Shown: positions 44,388-54,300 of the stretch, piece after piece
Layout: every line of letters begins with the position of its first letter
Numbering within the stretch: position 1 is the stretch's first letter
Assembly: GCA_023954715.1 (NCBI GenBank)
Contig: JAGSHD010000020.1
Coordinates: 1-54,395, forward strand
Origin: Candidatus Cloacimonadota bacterium
Lineage (GTDB): Bacteria > Muiribacteriota > UBA6191
Direction of reading: 5' to 3'
DNA length: 54,395 bases
Position numbers and translations under genes: made by a program
The notes under the pieces: generated by a model
Seen by the model: the letters and a program-made list of their open reading frames with translations, nothing else
What the model was told of the DNA's origin: nothing
Database searches by the model: none

Positions 44388-46034
44388 ATGAGAAATGAAA
44401 TCCACCCACCAACTGGTACAAAACTCAATTGTAAAAACTGGCAGATTGAAGCAGCCTATCGAATGTTACAGCATAATTTGTCCCCACAAGTAGCAGAAGA
44501 CTGGGAGAATTTAGTGGTATACGGAGGAAGTGGAAAAGCGGTGAGGTCCTGGAAATCCTATGATGCCATATTAAAGTGCTTAGTAAACTTAGAGCCAGAT
44601 CAAACTTTGATGGTTCAATCAGGAAAACCGGTAGGAGTTTTTCAAACTCATACTGATGCTCCTAGAGTGTTAATTGCAAACTCAAATCTAGTAGGAGACT
44701 GGGCAGATTGGGATACCTTTCGAGACTTAGAGGCTAGAGGCTTGATGATGTATGGTCAAATGACAGCAGGTAGTTGGATTTATATCGGGACTCAAGGGAT
44801 TCTACAAGGGACTTACGAGACTCTTGCTGCTGTTGCTGTTAAAAACTTTAATGGTAGCTTAAAACATACTATCACTTTAACAGGTGGGCTTGGCGGTATG
44901 GGTGGAGCGCAACCTCTTGCGGTTACCATGAATGAAGGTGTGGCCTTATGTATTGAAGCTGATGTGGCAAGAATTGATCGTCGAATCCAAGAGAAATACT
45001 TAGATGTTAAAGCAAATGATTTAGATCATGCCATTGAATTAGTGACTTCTGCAAAAAAGGAAGGCAAAGCACTATCTGTTGGGCTAGAAGGTAATTGTGG
45101 TTCTATTCTTCCTCAGCTACTAAAATTAGGGTTTTTACCAGAAATTGTAACAGATCAAACTTCTGCACATGATATGTTAGATGGATATTATCCTCATCAG
45201 ATTTCTTTTAAAGAGGCGCAAAAGTTGAAAAAAGAAGATTCTGAAAAGTATGTGAGTTTGGCAAGACAGACAGCAGTTACTCATTGTCAGGCAATTTTAG
45301 ATTTTCAATCAAAAGGGTCGATAGCTTTTGACTATGGTAATAACTTAAGAGGAGAAGCAAAAGACAATGGCCTAGAGAATGCTTTTGACTATCCAGGTTT
45401 TGTTCCTGAATATATTCGACCACTATTTTGTGAGGGGTCTGGTCCATTTCGATGGGTAGCATTATCAGGGGATCCCCAAGATATTTATAAAACGGATGAG
45501 GCACTATTAAAAACATTTCCAGAAAATAAATTATTACGTCGATGGATAACGATGGCTTCTAAAATGGTTAAGTTCCAAGGGCTTCCATCTCGAATTTGTT
45601 GGTTAAAGTATGGCGAAAGAGAAAAGTTCGGTAAAGTATTGAATGACATGGTAAAAAGTGGAGAGTTATCAGCTCCTATAGTTATAGGTCGAGATCATCT
45701 TGATTGCGGGTCTGTGGCTTCCCCAAATCGTGAAACAGAAGCAATGTTGGATGGGTCTGATGCAATTGCAGATTGGCCACTTCTAAACGGCTTGATCAAT
45801 GCAGTAAATGGAGCCACATGGATTAGCATGCATCATGGTGGTGGAGTTGGAATAGGTAAATCAATTCATGCAGGTATGGTTATTGTCGCAGATGGTACAG
45901 AAGAAGCTGCTAAACGTATTTCAAGAGTCTTGAAGTCTGATCCACAAATGGGTGTAATTCGGCATTGTGATGCTGGTTATGAAAAAGCTATTGAAGCAGC
46001 AGATAAACATAATATTGTGATCCCAGAAAGATAG
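44388..46034 (+). CDS. hutU: Urocanate hydratase
   Basis: 548 residues (family about 550-560). It opens with [18 protein letters not shown] and [13 protein letters not shown]. The NAD+-binding region is [19 protein letters not shown]. The active-site region [16 protein letters not shown] carries the conserved Cys, and the C-terminus has [19 protein letters not shown]. It hydrates urocanate to imidazolonepropionate using tightly bound NAD+, the second step of histidine breakdown. hutI follows after 7 bp. The first-step enzyme HutH and the later steps are not in this window. Confidence 0.97.
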   Translation: MRNEIHPPTGTKLNCKNWQIEAAYRMLQHNLSPQVAEDWENLVVYGGSGKAVRSWKSYDAILKCLVNLEPDQTLMVQSGKPVGVFQTHTDAPRVLIANSNLVGDWADWDTFRDLEARGLMMYGQMTAGSWIYIGTQGILQGTYETLAAVAVKNFNGSLKHTITLTGGLGGMGGAQPLAVTMNEGVALCIEADVARIDRRIQEKYLDVKANDLDHAIELVTSAKKEGKALSVGLEGNCGSILPQLLKLGFLPEIVTDQTSAHDMLDGYYPHQISFKEAQKLKKEDSEKYVSLARQTAVTHCQAILDFQSKGSIAFDYGNNLRGEAKDNGLENAFDYPGFVPEYIRPLFCEGSGPFRWVALSGDPQDIYKTDEALLKTFPENKLLRRWITMASKMVKFQGLPSRICWLKYGEREKFGKVLNDMVKSGELSAPIVIGRDHLDCGSVASPNRETEAMLDGSDAIADWPLLNGLINAVNGATWISMHHGGGVGIGKSIHAGMVIVADGTEEAAKRISRVLKSDPQMGVIRHCDAGYEKAIEAADKHNIVIPER

Positions 46035-46041
46035 GTTATAT

Positions 46042-47286
46042 ATGAAAGCTATAATAAATTTAAATCAATTGGTAACTTGTAGTCATACATCATCTAAGGC
46101 AAAACGTGGACCAGAGATGAATGATGTAGGTGTGATTAGTAACGGGGCTATTATTATTGATAATGGATTAATTCGAGGAGTTGGCTCAACCTATTCTTTG
46201 CAAAAAACCATTGATAAAATACCAAAAGAAAATATCATTGATGGTAAAGGGAAAATAGTAATTCCAGGGTTTGTTGATTCTCATACCCATGCCATATTTG
46301 CTGGGACTCGTGAGGCAGAGTTTGCTATGAGACTTCAGGGTAAAGCCTATATGGATATTTTATTGGCAGGTGGAGGAATCTTAAGCTCTAGGCAAAAATT
46401 GATTGATTCTACTGATGATGAAATTATTGAACAAACAAAAGCACGCTTTGATCGAATGATGGCCTTTGGAACTACAACTGTAGAGGCAAAATCTGGTTAT
46501 GGCCTGTCAACAGAGCAAGAATTACGTTCATTAGAGTTGTTAAAAGCCCTAAGCGATAGGCATGCAATTGAAGTGCAAAGTACTTTTCTTGGGGCACACG
46601 CTATTCCTCCAGAGTATAAAGACTCTAAAGCTGATTACGTTAGCTTAGTTTGTAACGAAATGATTCCTATTATTGCTTCGAAAAAGCTAGCAAAATATTG
46701 TGATGTATTTTGTGAAAAGGGAGTTTTTGATGTAGAGGATACGGAGAGAATATTTGAGACAGCGATCTCTCATGGCTTAGAGTTAAGATTACACTCTGAT
46801 GAGATTGAAGCTCTTGGAGGCACGGAATTGGCTTGTGCATTGGGAGCAAGAAGTGTTGATCACTTAATTGCAGTAACCAATAGTGGTTTAAAGGCTTTAG
46901 AAAAGTGCGAGACGATTGCAAATTTATTGCCTGGTACTTCTTACTCTTTAATGAAAACATTTGCTCCTGGTAGAGAAATGATAGATAGAAATATCGCAAT
47001 TTCTCTTTCTACTGATTGTAATCCGGGTAGCTGTTATACGGAGTCGATGCCAATGATTATTTCCTTGGCTTGTTTAAACATGAAGCTAACTCCAGCAGAA
47101 GCCCTAAATGCAGCTACATTTAATGGTGCTTGTTCGTTGGGTATTCAAGATAGAGTAGGCTCCTTAGAAATGGGAAAAGAAGCAGATTTGCTATTAATGG
47201 ATATGCAAAGCTATGAGGCGATTCCATACCATTTTGGTATAAACCCTGTGTTACGAACCATGAAATTTGGTGAATGGATTTCTTAG
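46042..47286 (+). CDS. hutI: Imidazolonepropionase
   Basis: 414 residues, normal length. Amidohydrolase-fold motifs: metal-binding DSHTHAIFAGTRE near 75, AKSGYGLS, STFLGAHAIPPEY with a metal-site His, LRLHSDEI near 250 and STDCNPGSCYTESM near 320 with the metal Asp. It hydrolyses imidazolone-5-propionate to N-formimino-glutamate, the third step of histidine degradation, directly after HutU. Its stop codon overlaps the end of the convergent pseudopilin gene by 4 bp, leaving no room for an intergenic terminator. Confidence 0.96.
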   Translation: MKAIINLNQLVTCSHTSSKAKRGPEMNDVGVISNGAIIIDNGLIRGVGSTYSLQKTIDKIPKENIIDGKGKIVIPGFVDSHTHAIFAGTREAEFAMRLQGKAYMDILLAGGGILSSRQKLIDSTDDEIIEQTKARFDRMMAFGTTTVEAKSGYGLSTEQELRSLELLKALSDRHAIEVQSTFLGAHAIPPEYKDSKADYVSLVCNEMIPIIASKKLAKYCDVFCEKGVFDVEDTERIFETAISHGLELRLHSDEIEALGGTELACALGARSVDHLIAVTNSGLKALEKCETIANLLPGTSYSLMKTFAPGREMIDRNIAISLSTDCNPGSCYTESMPMIISLACLNMKLTPAEALNAATFNGACSLGIQDRVGSLEMGKEADLLLMDMQSYEAIPYHFGINPVLRTMKFGEWIS

Positions 47287-48728
47287 TGAATAAACTGGGC
47301 TAAACCTCCAACGATTGGCTCAGTTTGGGGTTTTCTTTTGGATGCTAAAACAGCTGGAGTATTGGTTACTTGCTTATGAAAATACTCAAGTATGTATTTC
47401 AGCTGTATACTGCGTTCTTTGTTATCACTTAGTTTTAATGGATGATAAAATTGTTGGTAATTTTTAGAGATAACATCAAATGATCCTATTCCACCACAAT
47501 CTTCTGCATTGAATAAAGATTTTCTTGCATTAAAGTCTTGATAGTATTTAACAAAGTCCTCAAAATCTCCATTAGAGGGAATACTTCCACAGGTGGCTCT
47601 CCATTGAACTTGAAAAAGTTTACCCGATGCAAATCCTGAAATTGTATTAATGAATTGAGTGGTAGGTAAGGCAATATGTTGCTCTACATTTCTTTCATGA
47701 TAGTAGTGTTCAACGGGGCCTTTTTCGTTTTGAAATTTATAGATTTTGGAAAGAAAAGCACTCTTTTTTTGTTTGGTGAGTCTTTTTTCAAAAAAGTCCT
47801 TTATAACTTGTTCCCGTTGGTTTTTTTCAAAAGAATTTCTGATTTCAATGATGCTAAGGATCTCATTTCTTTTAGAAGACGGTTTATCAAAATCAAAATG
47901 AAAGTTTTTGGATTTTTCAATCAGATACTGGTTGATGTTACTATCAGTGATATTTTCATCAAAATCTTGCTCACCAAGGGCATAAAATAGCTTAAAAACT
48001 TGTTTCTTACTTTCTTTCTGTTGTTGAACCTGAAGGTATCTTTTAGCTCGGATATGGGCAGGCTTTTGTAGAAAGTTTTGTATCGTTGCTCGTTGTAGCT
48101 GTAAATCAAGTCCCATAGCTAGAGTGGCTCGATCTTCGACTTTTGCAATATCTAATATTTTGTCATCAGTTTTTAAAATATAGTTTTTAGGAACAATCTC
48201 TTGATAGACATATTTCCGGATACTAGGCTCTTCTTCTAGTGTGCTCCTTTTGTATCCATTTACTCCGTGTACACTATCTTCAACAAGGATAGGGCTAGGC
48301 GATATGACAAACTTACCATAGGCAATGACTTCTTTTTCTTTGTAAGATAGATGAATAAATACTTTAATATGATCTAAAGTGGGAGTAAGCCCCATTTTTT
48401 CTGAGTAGATATATTGGGGATGAATACTTTCATATTCATCAATATAAACAGTGACTTTACTTTTGAAATTGGCGCTTAGCTCATAGCTGTGATGATGTTT
48501 TGGTAAATACCATCTAGCGTTCATTAAAGAGATTTCTACTTCTTTTAGAGCATTTCGGGCTTCTTGTTGAAGGATAGAGTGTGCTTCTAAAATACTTAAA
48601 TTTTTGGTTTTAGAAATTAAATATCTATGTAAGCCAAACAGTACTGGTGGTACCATAACCACAAGTAGTAATACTACAACGATTGCGAATCCTTTAGTAG
48701 ATTTCTTTGTTGGTGATTGAAGTTTCAT
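47283..48728 (-). CDS. Large minor pseudopilin, GspK/PilX-like (second cluster)
   Basis: 481 residues. The N-terminus is a basic leader, then TKGFAIVVVLLLVVMVPPVLFGLH: prepilin peptidase site G|F without Glu+5, as for GspK-type tip pseudopilins, plus a helix containing two prolines. A large C-terminal region with four cysteines (CGSIPSNGDFEDF, EDCGGIG) could be disulfide-bonded. It is third of three overlapping genes (35-bp overlap with the gene before). It parallels the 804-residue gene at 3949-6363 but shows no obvious similarity beyond the N-terminal helix. Confidence 0.75.
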   Translation of the reverse strand: MKLQSPTKKSTKGFAIVVVLLLVVMVPPVLFGLHRYLISKTKNLSILEAHSILQQEARNALKEVEISLMNARWYLPKHHHSYELSANFKSKVTVYIDEYESIHPQYIYSEKMGLTPTLDHIKVFIHLSYKEKEVIAYGKFVISPSPILVEDSVHGVNGYKRSTLEEEPSIRKYVYQEIVPKNYILKTDDKILDIAKVEDRATLAMGLDLQLQRATIQNFLQKPAHIRAKRYLQVQQQKESKKQVFKLFYALGEQDFDENITDSNINQYLIEKSKNFHFDFDKPSSKRNEILSIIEIRNSFEKNQREQVIKDFFEKRLTKQKKSAFLSKIYKFQNEKGPVEHYYHERNVEQHIALPTTQFINTISGFASGKLFQVQWRATCGSIPSNGDFEDFVKYYQDFNARKSLFNAEDCGGIGSFDVISKNYQQFYHPLKLSDNKERSIQLKYILEYFHKQVTNTPAVLASKRKPQTEPIVGGLAQFIH

Positions 48729-49173
48729 ATTGAATAACTAACTTTTCTTGATTGATGGCTAAAGATACATAAAGTTCAAGATTACCATTACTTTTTCTTT
48801 TACAGTGAAAACTATCCACTGAAGATTGAATATCTCTAAATGATTTTTTTTGTAAATTATAGTGACTTAACACTCCATCTTCGGTTAAAAAGACCATATT
48901 CAACTCACCAAGTTTATTTACATATAGTATTTTATAGTGTTCTTGGTTAGGGTTTTTGGTGTCTGATGGATAGACTAAGTCTTTTGCTAAATAGAGCTCA
49001 TTTTCTAAAAAGTTTTGAACATAATGCAGCCTAGAGTATCTTTCGCTCATAGCTATAAGCTTAAAGCTATCCTTGATATACACAATACCGTAGGTTAAAA
49101 ACCCAAAAATGGTTGTTAAGATCAGTGATGCTACAAGAACCTCGATTAATGTGAACCCTTTAGATTTTTTCAC
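48694..49173 (-). CDS. Minor pseudopilin, GspJ/PilW-like (second cluster)
   Basis: 159 residues beginning MKKSKGFTLIEVLVASLILT, the canonical prepilin N-terminus (G|F, Glu+5). The globular part ends with a beta-rich stretch (GNLELYVSLAINQEKLVIQYE). The start overlaps the stop of the gene before as ATGA (49170-49173), and its own end overlaps the next gene. It is probably part of a trimeric tip complex with its two neighbours, used by a type IV pilus or type II secretion system encoded elsewhere. Confidence 0.85.
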   Translation of the reverse strand: MKKSKGFTLIEVLVASLILTTIFGFLTYGIVYIKDSFKLIAMSERYSRLHYVQNFLENELYLAKDLVYPSDTKNPNQEHYKILYVNKLGELNMVFLTEDGVLSHYNLQKKSFRDIQSSVDSFHCKRKSNGNLELYVSLAINQEKLVIQYETSITNKEIY

Positions 49174-49613
49174 AAATCTCCCTTAGATAGGAGCTTGTAA
49201 GCTTTCTTCTCAGTATAGTTAAACTTGAGTTTTTGTTCAAAAGACTTGCCTTTTTGTTTCCAGTTAGCTGTTAAAACAAAAGCGTCATTAAAATCTCCAG
49301 TTTTAAAGTCACTCAATAGTAGGCGAAACTTAGTAATAAACTTAGGAAATTTATGCCTAGCAACAAGCCTATTTATATAGCTTTCGTCGAACTTAGGCAG
49401 TTCTTCATTTTTTATATAATACTCTTGTATTTGAGAAGCTTCGTATTTTAGTACCCAAGACATTCTTTGTTTTTCTCTAAGTGAGATTGTCATATTACGG
49501 GCTTGGGATAGAATTAAAAAAAAGGCACCAAAGAGTGCTGCAATCATACCAACGGCAATGAGAACTTCTACTAAGCTAAATGCTTTATTTGAATTCTTTT
49601 TGGCTTTAAACAT
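49170..49613 (-). CDS. Minor pseudopilin, GspI/PilV-like, with Ala at the -1 cleavage position
   Basis: 147 residues. The N-terminus MFKAKKNSNKAFSLVEVLIA has a basic leader and the usual F+1, E+5 pattern and hydrophobic helix, but Ala instead of the almost invariant Gly at -1. Prepilin peptidases tolerate Ala poorly to moderately, so processing may be slow or absent. The rest is a short globular domain with a KQKGKSFEQKLKFNYTEKKAYKL end. It is first gene of the second minor pseudopilin operon, and its stop overlaps the next start (ATGA). Confidence 0.82.
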   Translation of the reverse strand: MFKAKKNSNKAFSLVEVLIAVGMIAALFGAFFLILSQARNMTISLREKQRMSWVLKYEASQIQEYYIKNEELPKFDESYINRLVARHKFPKFITKFRLLLSDFKTGDFNDAFVLTANWKQKGKSFEQKLKFNYTEKKAYKLLSKGDL

Positions 49614-49750
49614 AGGTTTTGTTCTTATTAAAAGATCTTAACTCTGCTTAAGTAAAGCTGATTTCTGTTGTTTTTACCACTAAAATGTTTATTTTATTCG
49701 AAATATTTTATTTATTTTGTAGATAGTAACAAAATAAAAGTTTGATTGAG

Positions 49751-49785
49751 CTTGACGATATTCACAAGTGTTTTTAAGCTAATAT
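49751..49785 (+). promoter_or_regulatory. Shared cassette promoter/operator element, copy C
   Basis: CTTG at 49751-49754, N10, CAAG at 49765-49768, then GTGTTTTT and a -10-like TAATAT at 49780-49785, about 56 bases before the cassette 4 start. CTTGAC and CACAAGTGTTTT match copies A and B, although this site is 30 kb away and the coding regions downstream have diverged. Confidence 0.65.
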
Positions 49786-49841
49786 TATGGGGTTTTTTTT
49801 AATTCTCTTTTTGGTTACTCACAAAAACACAAGGGTTATGT

Positions 49842-50531
49842 ATGTTGAAAAGAATTAATATCTTTATAGCTATATTTTCAATTTTGCTATTATGCGGTTG
49901 CGAAAAGAAAGAAAGAATGGAAAAAGCTGCTATGAACCCCAAGTTTCATAATCTTCCACCTGAAGTCCAAGAACAGCTTAAAGAAGAAGTTACTTCAGGA
50001 GAAATGGATATCAGTGAGGCAGAAGAAATCATTGAAAATAGTGGTGGAGACACTGTAGATGCATCCGAAGCCAGTATTGATACAGAAGAGCTAAGCTCTG
50101 AAGCTGGTGATGCAACAGAAGGCTGGCCTCAATCGAAATCAGATGAAGCGCAAAGAATAGCAGCTTCTGATAATGCGGGTTCTGGATATTGTGCAAAAGG
50201 TGTGGCTAATATCCTACTTCAAATGGATTATCCAGTAACACGTGGAAATGCTCATGATTGGGATACAACACTGCCACAAAACGGTTGGAAAAAAATAACT
50301 TGTTCTCCAGCATCCTGTCCAGCAGGTTCTGTGTTACAATTCGATAGTAATTACCAATTACAAAACGGAGGACAATCTGTTAGTGGTGGTGGACGATGGG
50401 GCCATGTTGAGATTGTGACTAAAAAAGCAGACGGTAGTACAACATATTGCTCGGATCGATGTCGAAATAATTGGGGTGGGACTGTACCAGGTAATTTCGG
50501 TGGCGCTTGGGTCTATGAGGAGACAAACTAA
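49842..50531 (+). CDS. Lipoprotein with a different Cys/His (CHAP-like) hydrolase domain, cassette 4
   Basis: 229 residues. Lipobox LCGC, lipidated Cys20; mature start MNPKFHNLPPEVQEQL, clearly the same N-terminal module as cassettes 1-3, then a Glu/Ser/Asp-rich linker to ~90. The C-terminal domain differs from theirs: YCAKGVANILLQM (nucleophile Cys), GNAHDWDTTLPQNGWKKI, PAGSVLQFDSN, RWGHVEIVT (His) and TTYCSDRCRNNW. This order is that of CHAP/NlpC-P60-type amidohydrolases such as type VI secretion amidase effectors. Two or more extra cysteines could form disulfides. Peptidoglycan is the inferred substrate. The next gene starts on the last base of its stop codon (TAATG). Confidence 0.75.
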   Translation: MLKRINIFIAIFSILLLCGCEKKERMEKAAMNPKFHNLPPEVQEQLKEEVTSGEMDISEAEEIIENSGGDTVDASEASIDTEELSSEAGDATEGWPQSKSDEAQRIAASDNAGSGYCAKGVANILLQMDYPVTRGNAHDWDTTLPQNGWKKITCSPASCPAGSVLQFDSNYQLQNGGQSVSGGGRWGHVEIVTKKADGSTTYCSDRCRNNWGGTVPGNFGGAWVYEETN

Positions 50532-51067
50532 TGTTAAAAATTATATGTTTTTTAGTGGTATCAATCATATCAGTTAATGCAAATGAAAATAAACCAAGCT
50601 TTGAGTCAATAAACAATATTGATCTAGGTGTTGAAAAAAATGAAAAGATCAAACTGTATGGTCATACTTTTTTAGTGGAAGCATTTGCGACAGAGGGTAC
50701 ATCAATAAAATGGAGTGATGTAAAAAGCTATATTCCGGAGTTACTGCCTGATGCTGAAACTAAAAAGTTAAGCAAGGCCGCTTTAGTTTCTCTTTTAAAA
50801 AAGAAAACTCTTACAGATGTTAAGGTATTTAGTAAGTATGTATTAGATTTGTCTAAAGAGATTGTATCATACACCCCAGGTGAAGATGCAGAGTTAGTAG
50901 AGCTAGAGTTAGCAGATTACTTGGTTGTAAATCGATCAGATATTTTGATTGATAAATTTAAAAAATATGATAAATCATTGGTAGGGCAAATTGAAAAAGC
51001 TCAAGTTTTGCACAATAAATATATTTTATTGGTCTACCTAGAAAAAATGGTATCTAAAACCAAATAA
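50531..51067 (+). CDS. Secreted partner protein of cassette 4 (candidate immunity, different family)
   Basis: 178 residues; signal peptide about 1-17 (VSIISVNA|N). The start overlaps the hydrolase stop by one base (TAATG), so translation is coupled. It has none of the LGGDST..FPL or ELRP.R blocks of the partner proteins in cassettes 1-3 and is about 90 residues shorter. It contains LYGHTFLVEAFATEGTSIKWSDVKSY and an otherwise helical, Lys/Glu/Leu-rich body. No family recognised. The partner changes when the hydrolase domain changes, which favours a specific binding/inhibitor role over a general one. Confidence 0.7.
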   Translation: MLKIICFLVVSIISVNANENKPSFESINNIDLGVEKNEKIKLYGHTFLVEAFATEGTSIKWSDVKSYIPELLPDAETKKLSKAALVSLLKKKTLTDVKVFSKYVLDLSKEIVSYTPGEDAELVELELADYLVVNRSDILIDKFKKYDKSLVGQIEKAQVLHNKYILLVYLEKMVSKTK

Positions 51068-51087
51068 TAGATAATACTCCAACGATC

Positions 51088-51119
51088 AAAAGCACGATGT
51101 GAAAGCATTGTGCTTTTTT
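51088..51119 (+). terminator. Rho-independent terminator of cassette 4
   Basis: The stem AAAAGCACGATG / CATTGTGCTTTT (one G-T pair) closes a TGAAAG loop and is followed by a T-tract, starting 20 bp after the partner-gene stop. Confidence 0.88.
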
Positions 51120-51120
51120 A

Positions 51121-51157
51121 TGTGAATTAGTTCACGATTAATGTGAGTTAATTCACA
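51121..51157. promoter_or_regulatory. Two tandem CRP/FNR-type palindromes upstream of the adhesin
   Basis: Site 1 is TGTGA-ATTAGT-TCACG (51121-51136). Site 2 is TGTGA-GTTAAT-TCACA (51142-51157), a perfect match to the E. coli CRP consensus TGTGA-N6-TCACA. Centres are 21 bp apart, two helical turns, so two dimers would bind the same face of the DNA. A TAAAAT -10-like hexamer begins 27 bp after site 2. Confidence 0.7.
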
Positions 51158-51382
51158 GTGGTAAGGTTACCGTTAGTGACTATTAAAATATATCCCCAGC
51201 AAGAAAGTGATAGTATGTAAGGTTGGGTTTAGTAATCATAGTAGCTAGAGATTAGAACGGCTTTAATGCAAAATAAAACCGCATATTCGCTAAGCTGAAT
51301 ATGTGGGTTATGGCATATAACTTGCAATATATATGTTTTAATATCAATAATTGACTGATAATGTTAATGCTATAGGATAGAC

Positions 51383-54300
51383 ATGAAATCTAATTTGCCT
51401 AAACTCTCTACAAAATCTAAGAATACAGAGTCCAAATCATCAGATAAATCGCTACAGAATGCTTCAGAGGAAGTAGTTCCAGAAAATTCACAAAAAAGTA
51501 CTCAAAAAACGAATGAGCAAGTGAATGGAGAAAAGGGTGAACTGACTGAAAACCAAGCTAATGAAAACAACGAGACTGTAAAAGATCTATCTCAAAAGCC
51601 GTCTACTAAAGTTTCAACAACGGGTAAAGTTGTTGTTGGGTATGTGAGTAATTTAACAGGTTCTTTTCGAGCAGAGCAAGCAGATGGACAAGTCAGAGAA
51701 CTTCAAAATAATGATCCCATTTACGAAGGCGATGCAGTTTATCATAATGAAGAAAAAGGCGACCACGAAAGTTATACCCAAGTACCCGATTTGTTGATTC
51801 AAATGAACTCAGGTAAAGAGGTATCAGTAACGGATGCCTCTTATTTGTTGTTTGATTCAACGGTAATTGGCGAGGACAAAGACTTTGCCGAAGTTGAAAC
51901 AAATAAACGTGAAGAAAACAGGCAAGCAGAAATCAGAAGAAATGCAGGAGAGAATGATTCTAGGAGAGCAGCAACAGTCGAAGAAGACGCACAAGATGAT
52001 GCGCCTGATGTAACTGTAGTTGAGTCTTTAGAAGCGACCCAAGCTGAAGTAGAAGAATCACAACAAGAAGAAGAGTCCACAGAAACAGAAGAAATTATTG
52101 AGTTAGAAGCTGAATTTGTACCCGTCAATAATCCTCCGACAATTTTTAGTTCAACGATTGTTGTTGATGAGGATTCTGATGGGACAAGCTTAGATTTGGA
52201 TTTACCTTTTGACAAAGATGGGGATGAAGTTGTAGTGACTGTTGTTAACGTTCCAATTTTAGGTACAATAACTTCAAGTGATGGCGAGATTATTACCGAA
52301 GGACAAATTATAAGCGCAGAAGAAGTTGTAAATTTAAAATATGATGCTCCAGACGATTACAATGGTACAGATGAGGTTGGAGAGTTAACTTATACGGTAA
52401 CTGACGGCAAGGAGACGGTTGCTGGCTCTACCTCAATAGAAGTGATTACTGTAAATGATGCTCCCAAAATTGGAGATGTAGATACTGCTTTTGAAAGTAC
52501 TTTTACAGAGGGTGACTTAGATAGTATAGGAGTATCGGTTCATATTGTTGATGATAAATTTGTTATTGAGGATGTGGATAATTCAACGATTGAAAGTGCA
52601 ACTATATTACTGACAAATACCATGGACTCTGATCAAATAGACTCATCGGGAGTGACTGGTGGTATTTCCGCAACTACAACTTTAACAGAAGATGGATTGC
52701 AGTTAATATTAACGGGGTCTGCAAAGATTGAAGATTATGTAAGTGCAATTAAAACAATTTTGTTTGTAAATGATTCAGATAATCCTAGTGCAGAAGACCG
52801 TATATTTTCTATTCACTTAAATGATGGTGATCTTGATTCAAATAAAATCACTGCGACTGTAAAAGTAGTTCCTGTAAATGATGCACCCATTTTAGATTTA
52901 GACTCTAATGACTCAACAAAAGTAGGGGCAGATTACCTTACTACTTATAAAGAAGGTACAACAGGAGTGGCCATATCGGATCTTGATACATCTATTACGG
53001 ATGTTGATGATTCAAATATCGAATCTGCGACTATCACTTTAACGGATACAAAGCCTGGAGATCATTTAGACTTCTCAAAGCTACCAGTAGGAATTACAGG
53101 ATCACAAACAACAGTTGCTGGTAACATTGTCATAACCCTAGAGGGGACTTCAACATTAAGTGATTATCAAGATGCAGTAAAATCCATAGAATATAGTTCA
53201 ACAAGTGCGGATCCGACCGGAAACAACGAAGGAAACGATTTCGATACACGAACAATATCAGTTGTAGTTAACGATGGTAATTTGGATTCCAACACAGCGA
53301 TAAGCACAATTAATATCGAGCTATCTAATGATGCTCCTGTTTTAGATTTGGATGGTAATGATTCTACAAAGAATGGTTTTGACTTTGAAACAACTTATAG
53401 TGAAGGTACGAATCCAATCTCAATTGGCGATACAGATCTAAGGATTACTGATTTAGACCACTCCGAAATTATTAGAGCAAAAATTGTAATCACAGATACA
53501 AAAGCCGGTGACACTTTAGATACCTCTAATTTACCAGATGGTATTGTAGCAAGTGAGTCTTTAGATGAGTCCGGAAACATAGTTGTTTCTTTACAAGGAA
53601 AGAAAACTCTAGAAGAATATCAAGAAGCTATTAAGTCCATAGAGTACAGTTCAACCAGCGAAGATCCAAGTGATAATATTAACGGCAATAACTTTGTAAC
53701 TAGAACAATTGAGGTTACAGTTAATGACGGCCGAGAAGATTCAAATACGGCTACTACTGTAATTAATATTACCCCAGTAAACGACACACCAATTTTAGAT
53801 TTAGATGGAAGCGTTGCCGGAACAGGATATACAACGACTTTTACAGAAGGTATAGGGTCCACAACGGGTACAGCAGTAGCTATAGCAGATACAGATATTA
53901 GTATCACTGATGTGGATGATTCAAATATCGAAAACGCTACCGTTACTTTAACAGATCAATTTGCTGGTGATGTGTTAAATGTAGTGACAACAGCAGTAAA
54001 CGGAATCACAGCATCAGTAGATACTTCAGTGGCTGGTAAGATCACTGCTACCTTAACAGGTTCAGCAACATTAGCTGAGTATCAAGATCGTATTAAAGCG
54101 ATCACTTATCAGTCTACCAGTGAAGATCCAACAGACAACATTAATGGTAATAATAAAAATACTCGTACGATTGAAGTTACAGTAAATGATGGTAATGTTG
54201 ACTCAGCAAAAGCTACAACTACGATTAATGTGGTGCCTGTAAATGATGCACCAATCTTAGATTTAGATGCAAGTGGAGCAGGTACTGGCTATACAGCTAC

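Larger units (their letters stand above)
51068..51382. other. Regulatory region between cassette 4 and the giant adhesin gene
   Basis: This 315-bp gap holds the cassette 4 terminator (51088-51119), two CRP-like palindromes (51121-51157), a TAAAAT hexamer at 51184-51189, and a 10-bp-stem hairpin CCGCATATTC / GAATATGTGG at 51279-51306 without a T-tract. No small gene is supported. A long leader ahead of the adhesin is likely. Confidence 0.6.

Noticed and set aside
53395..53907. Minus-strand frames inside the adhesin repeats
   Set aside because: Antisense shadows of the tandem repeats with low-complexity Ser/Val translations.
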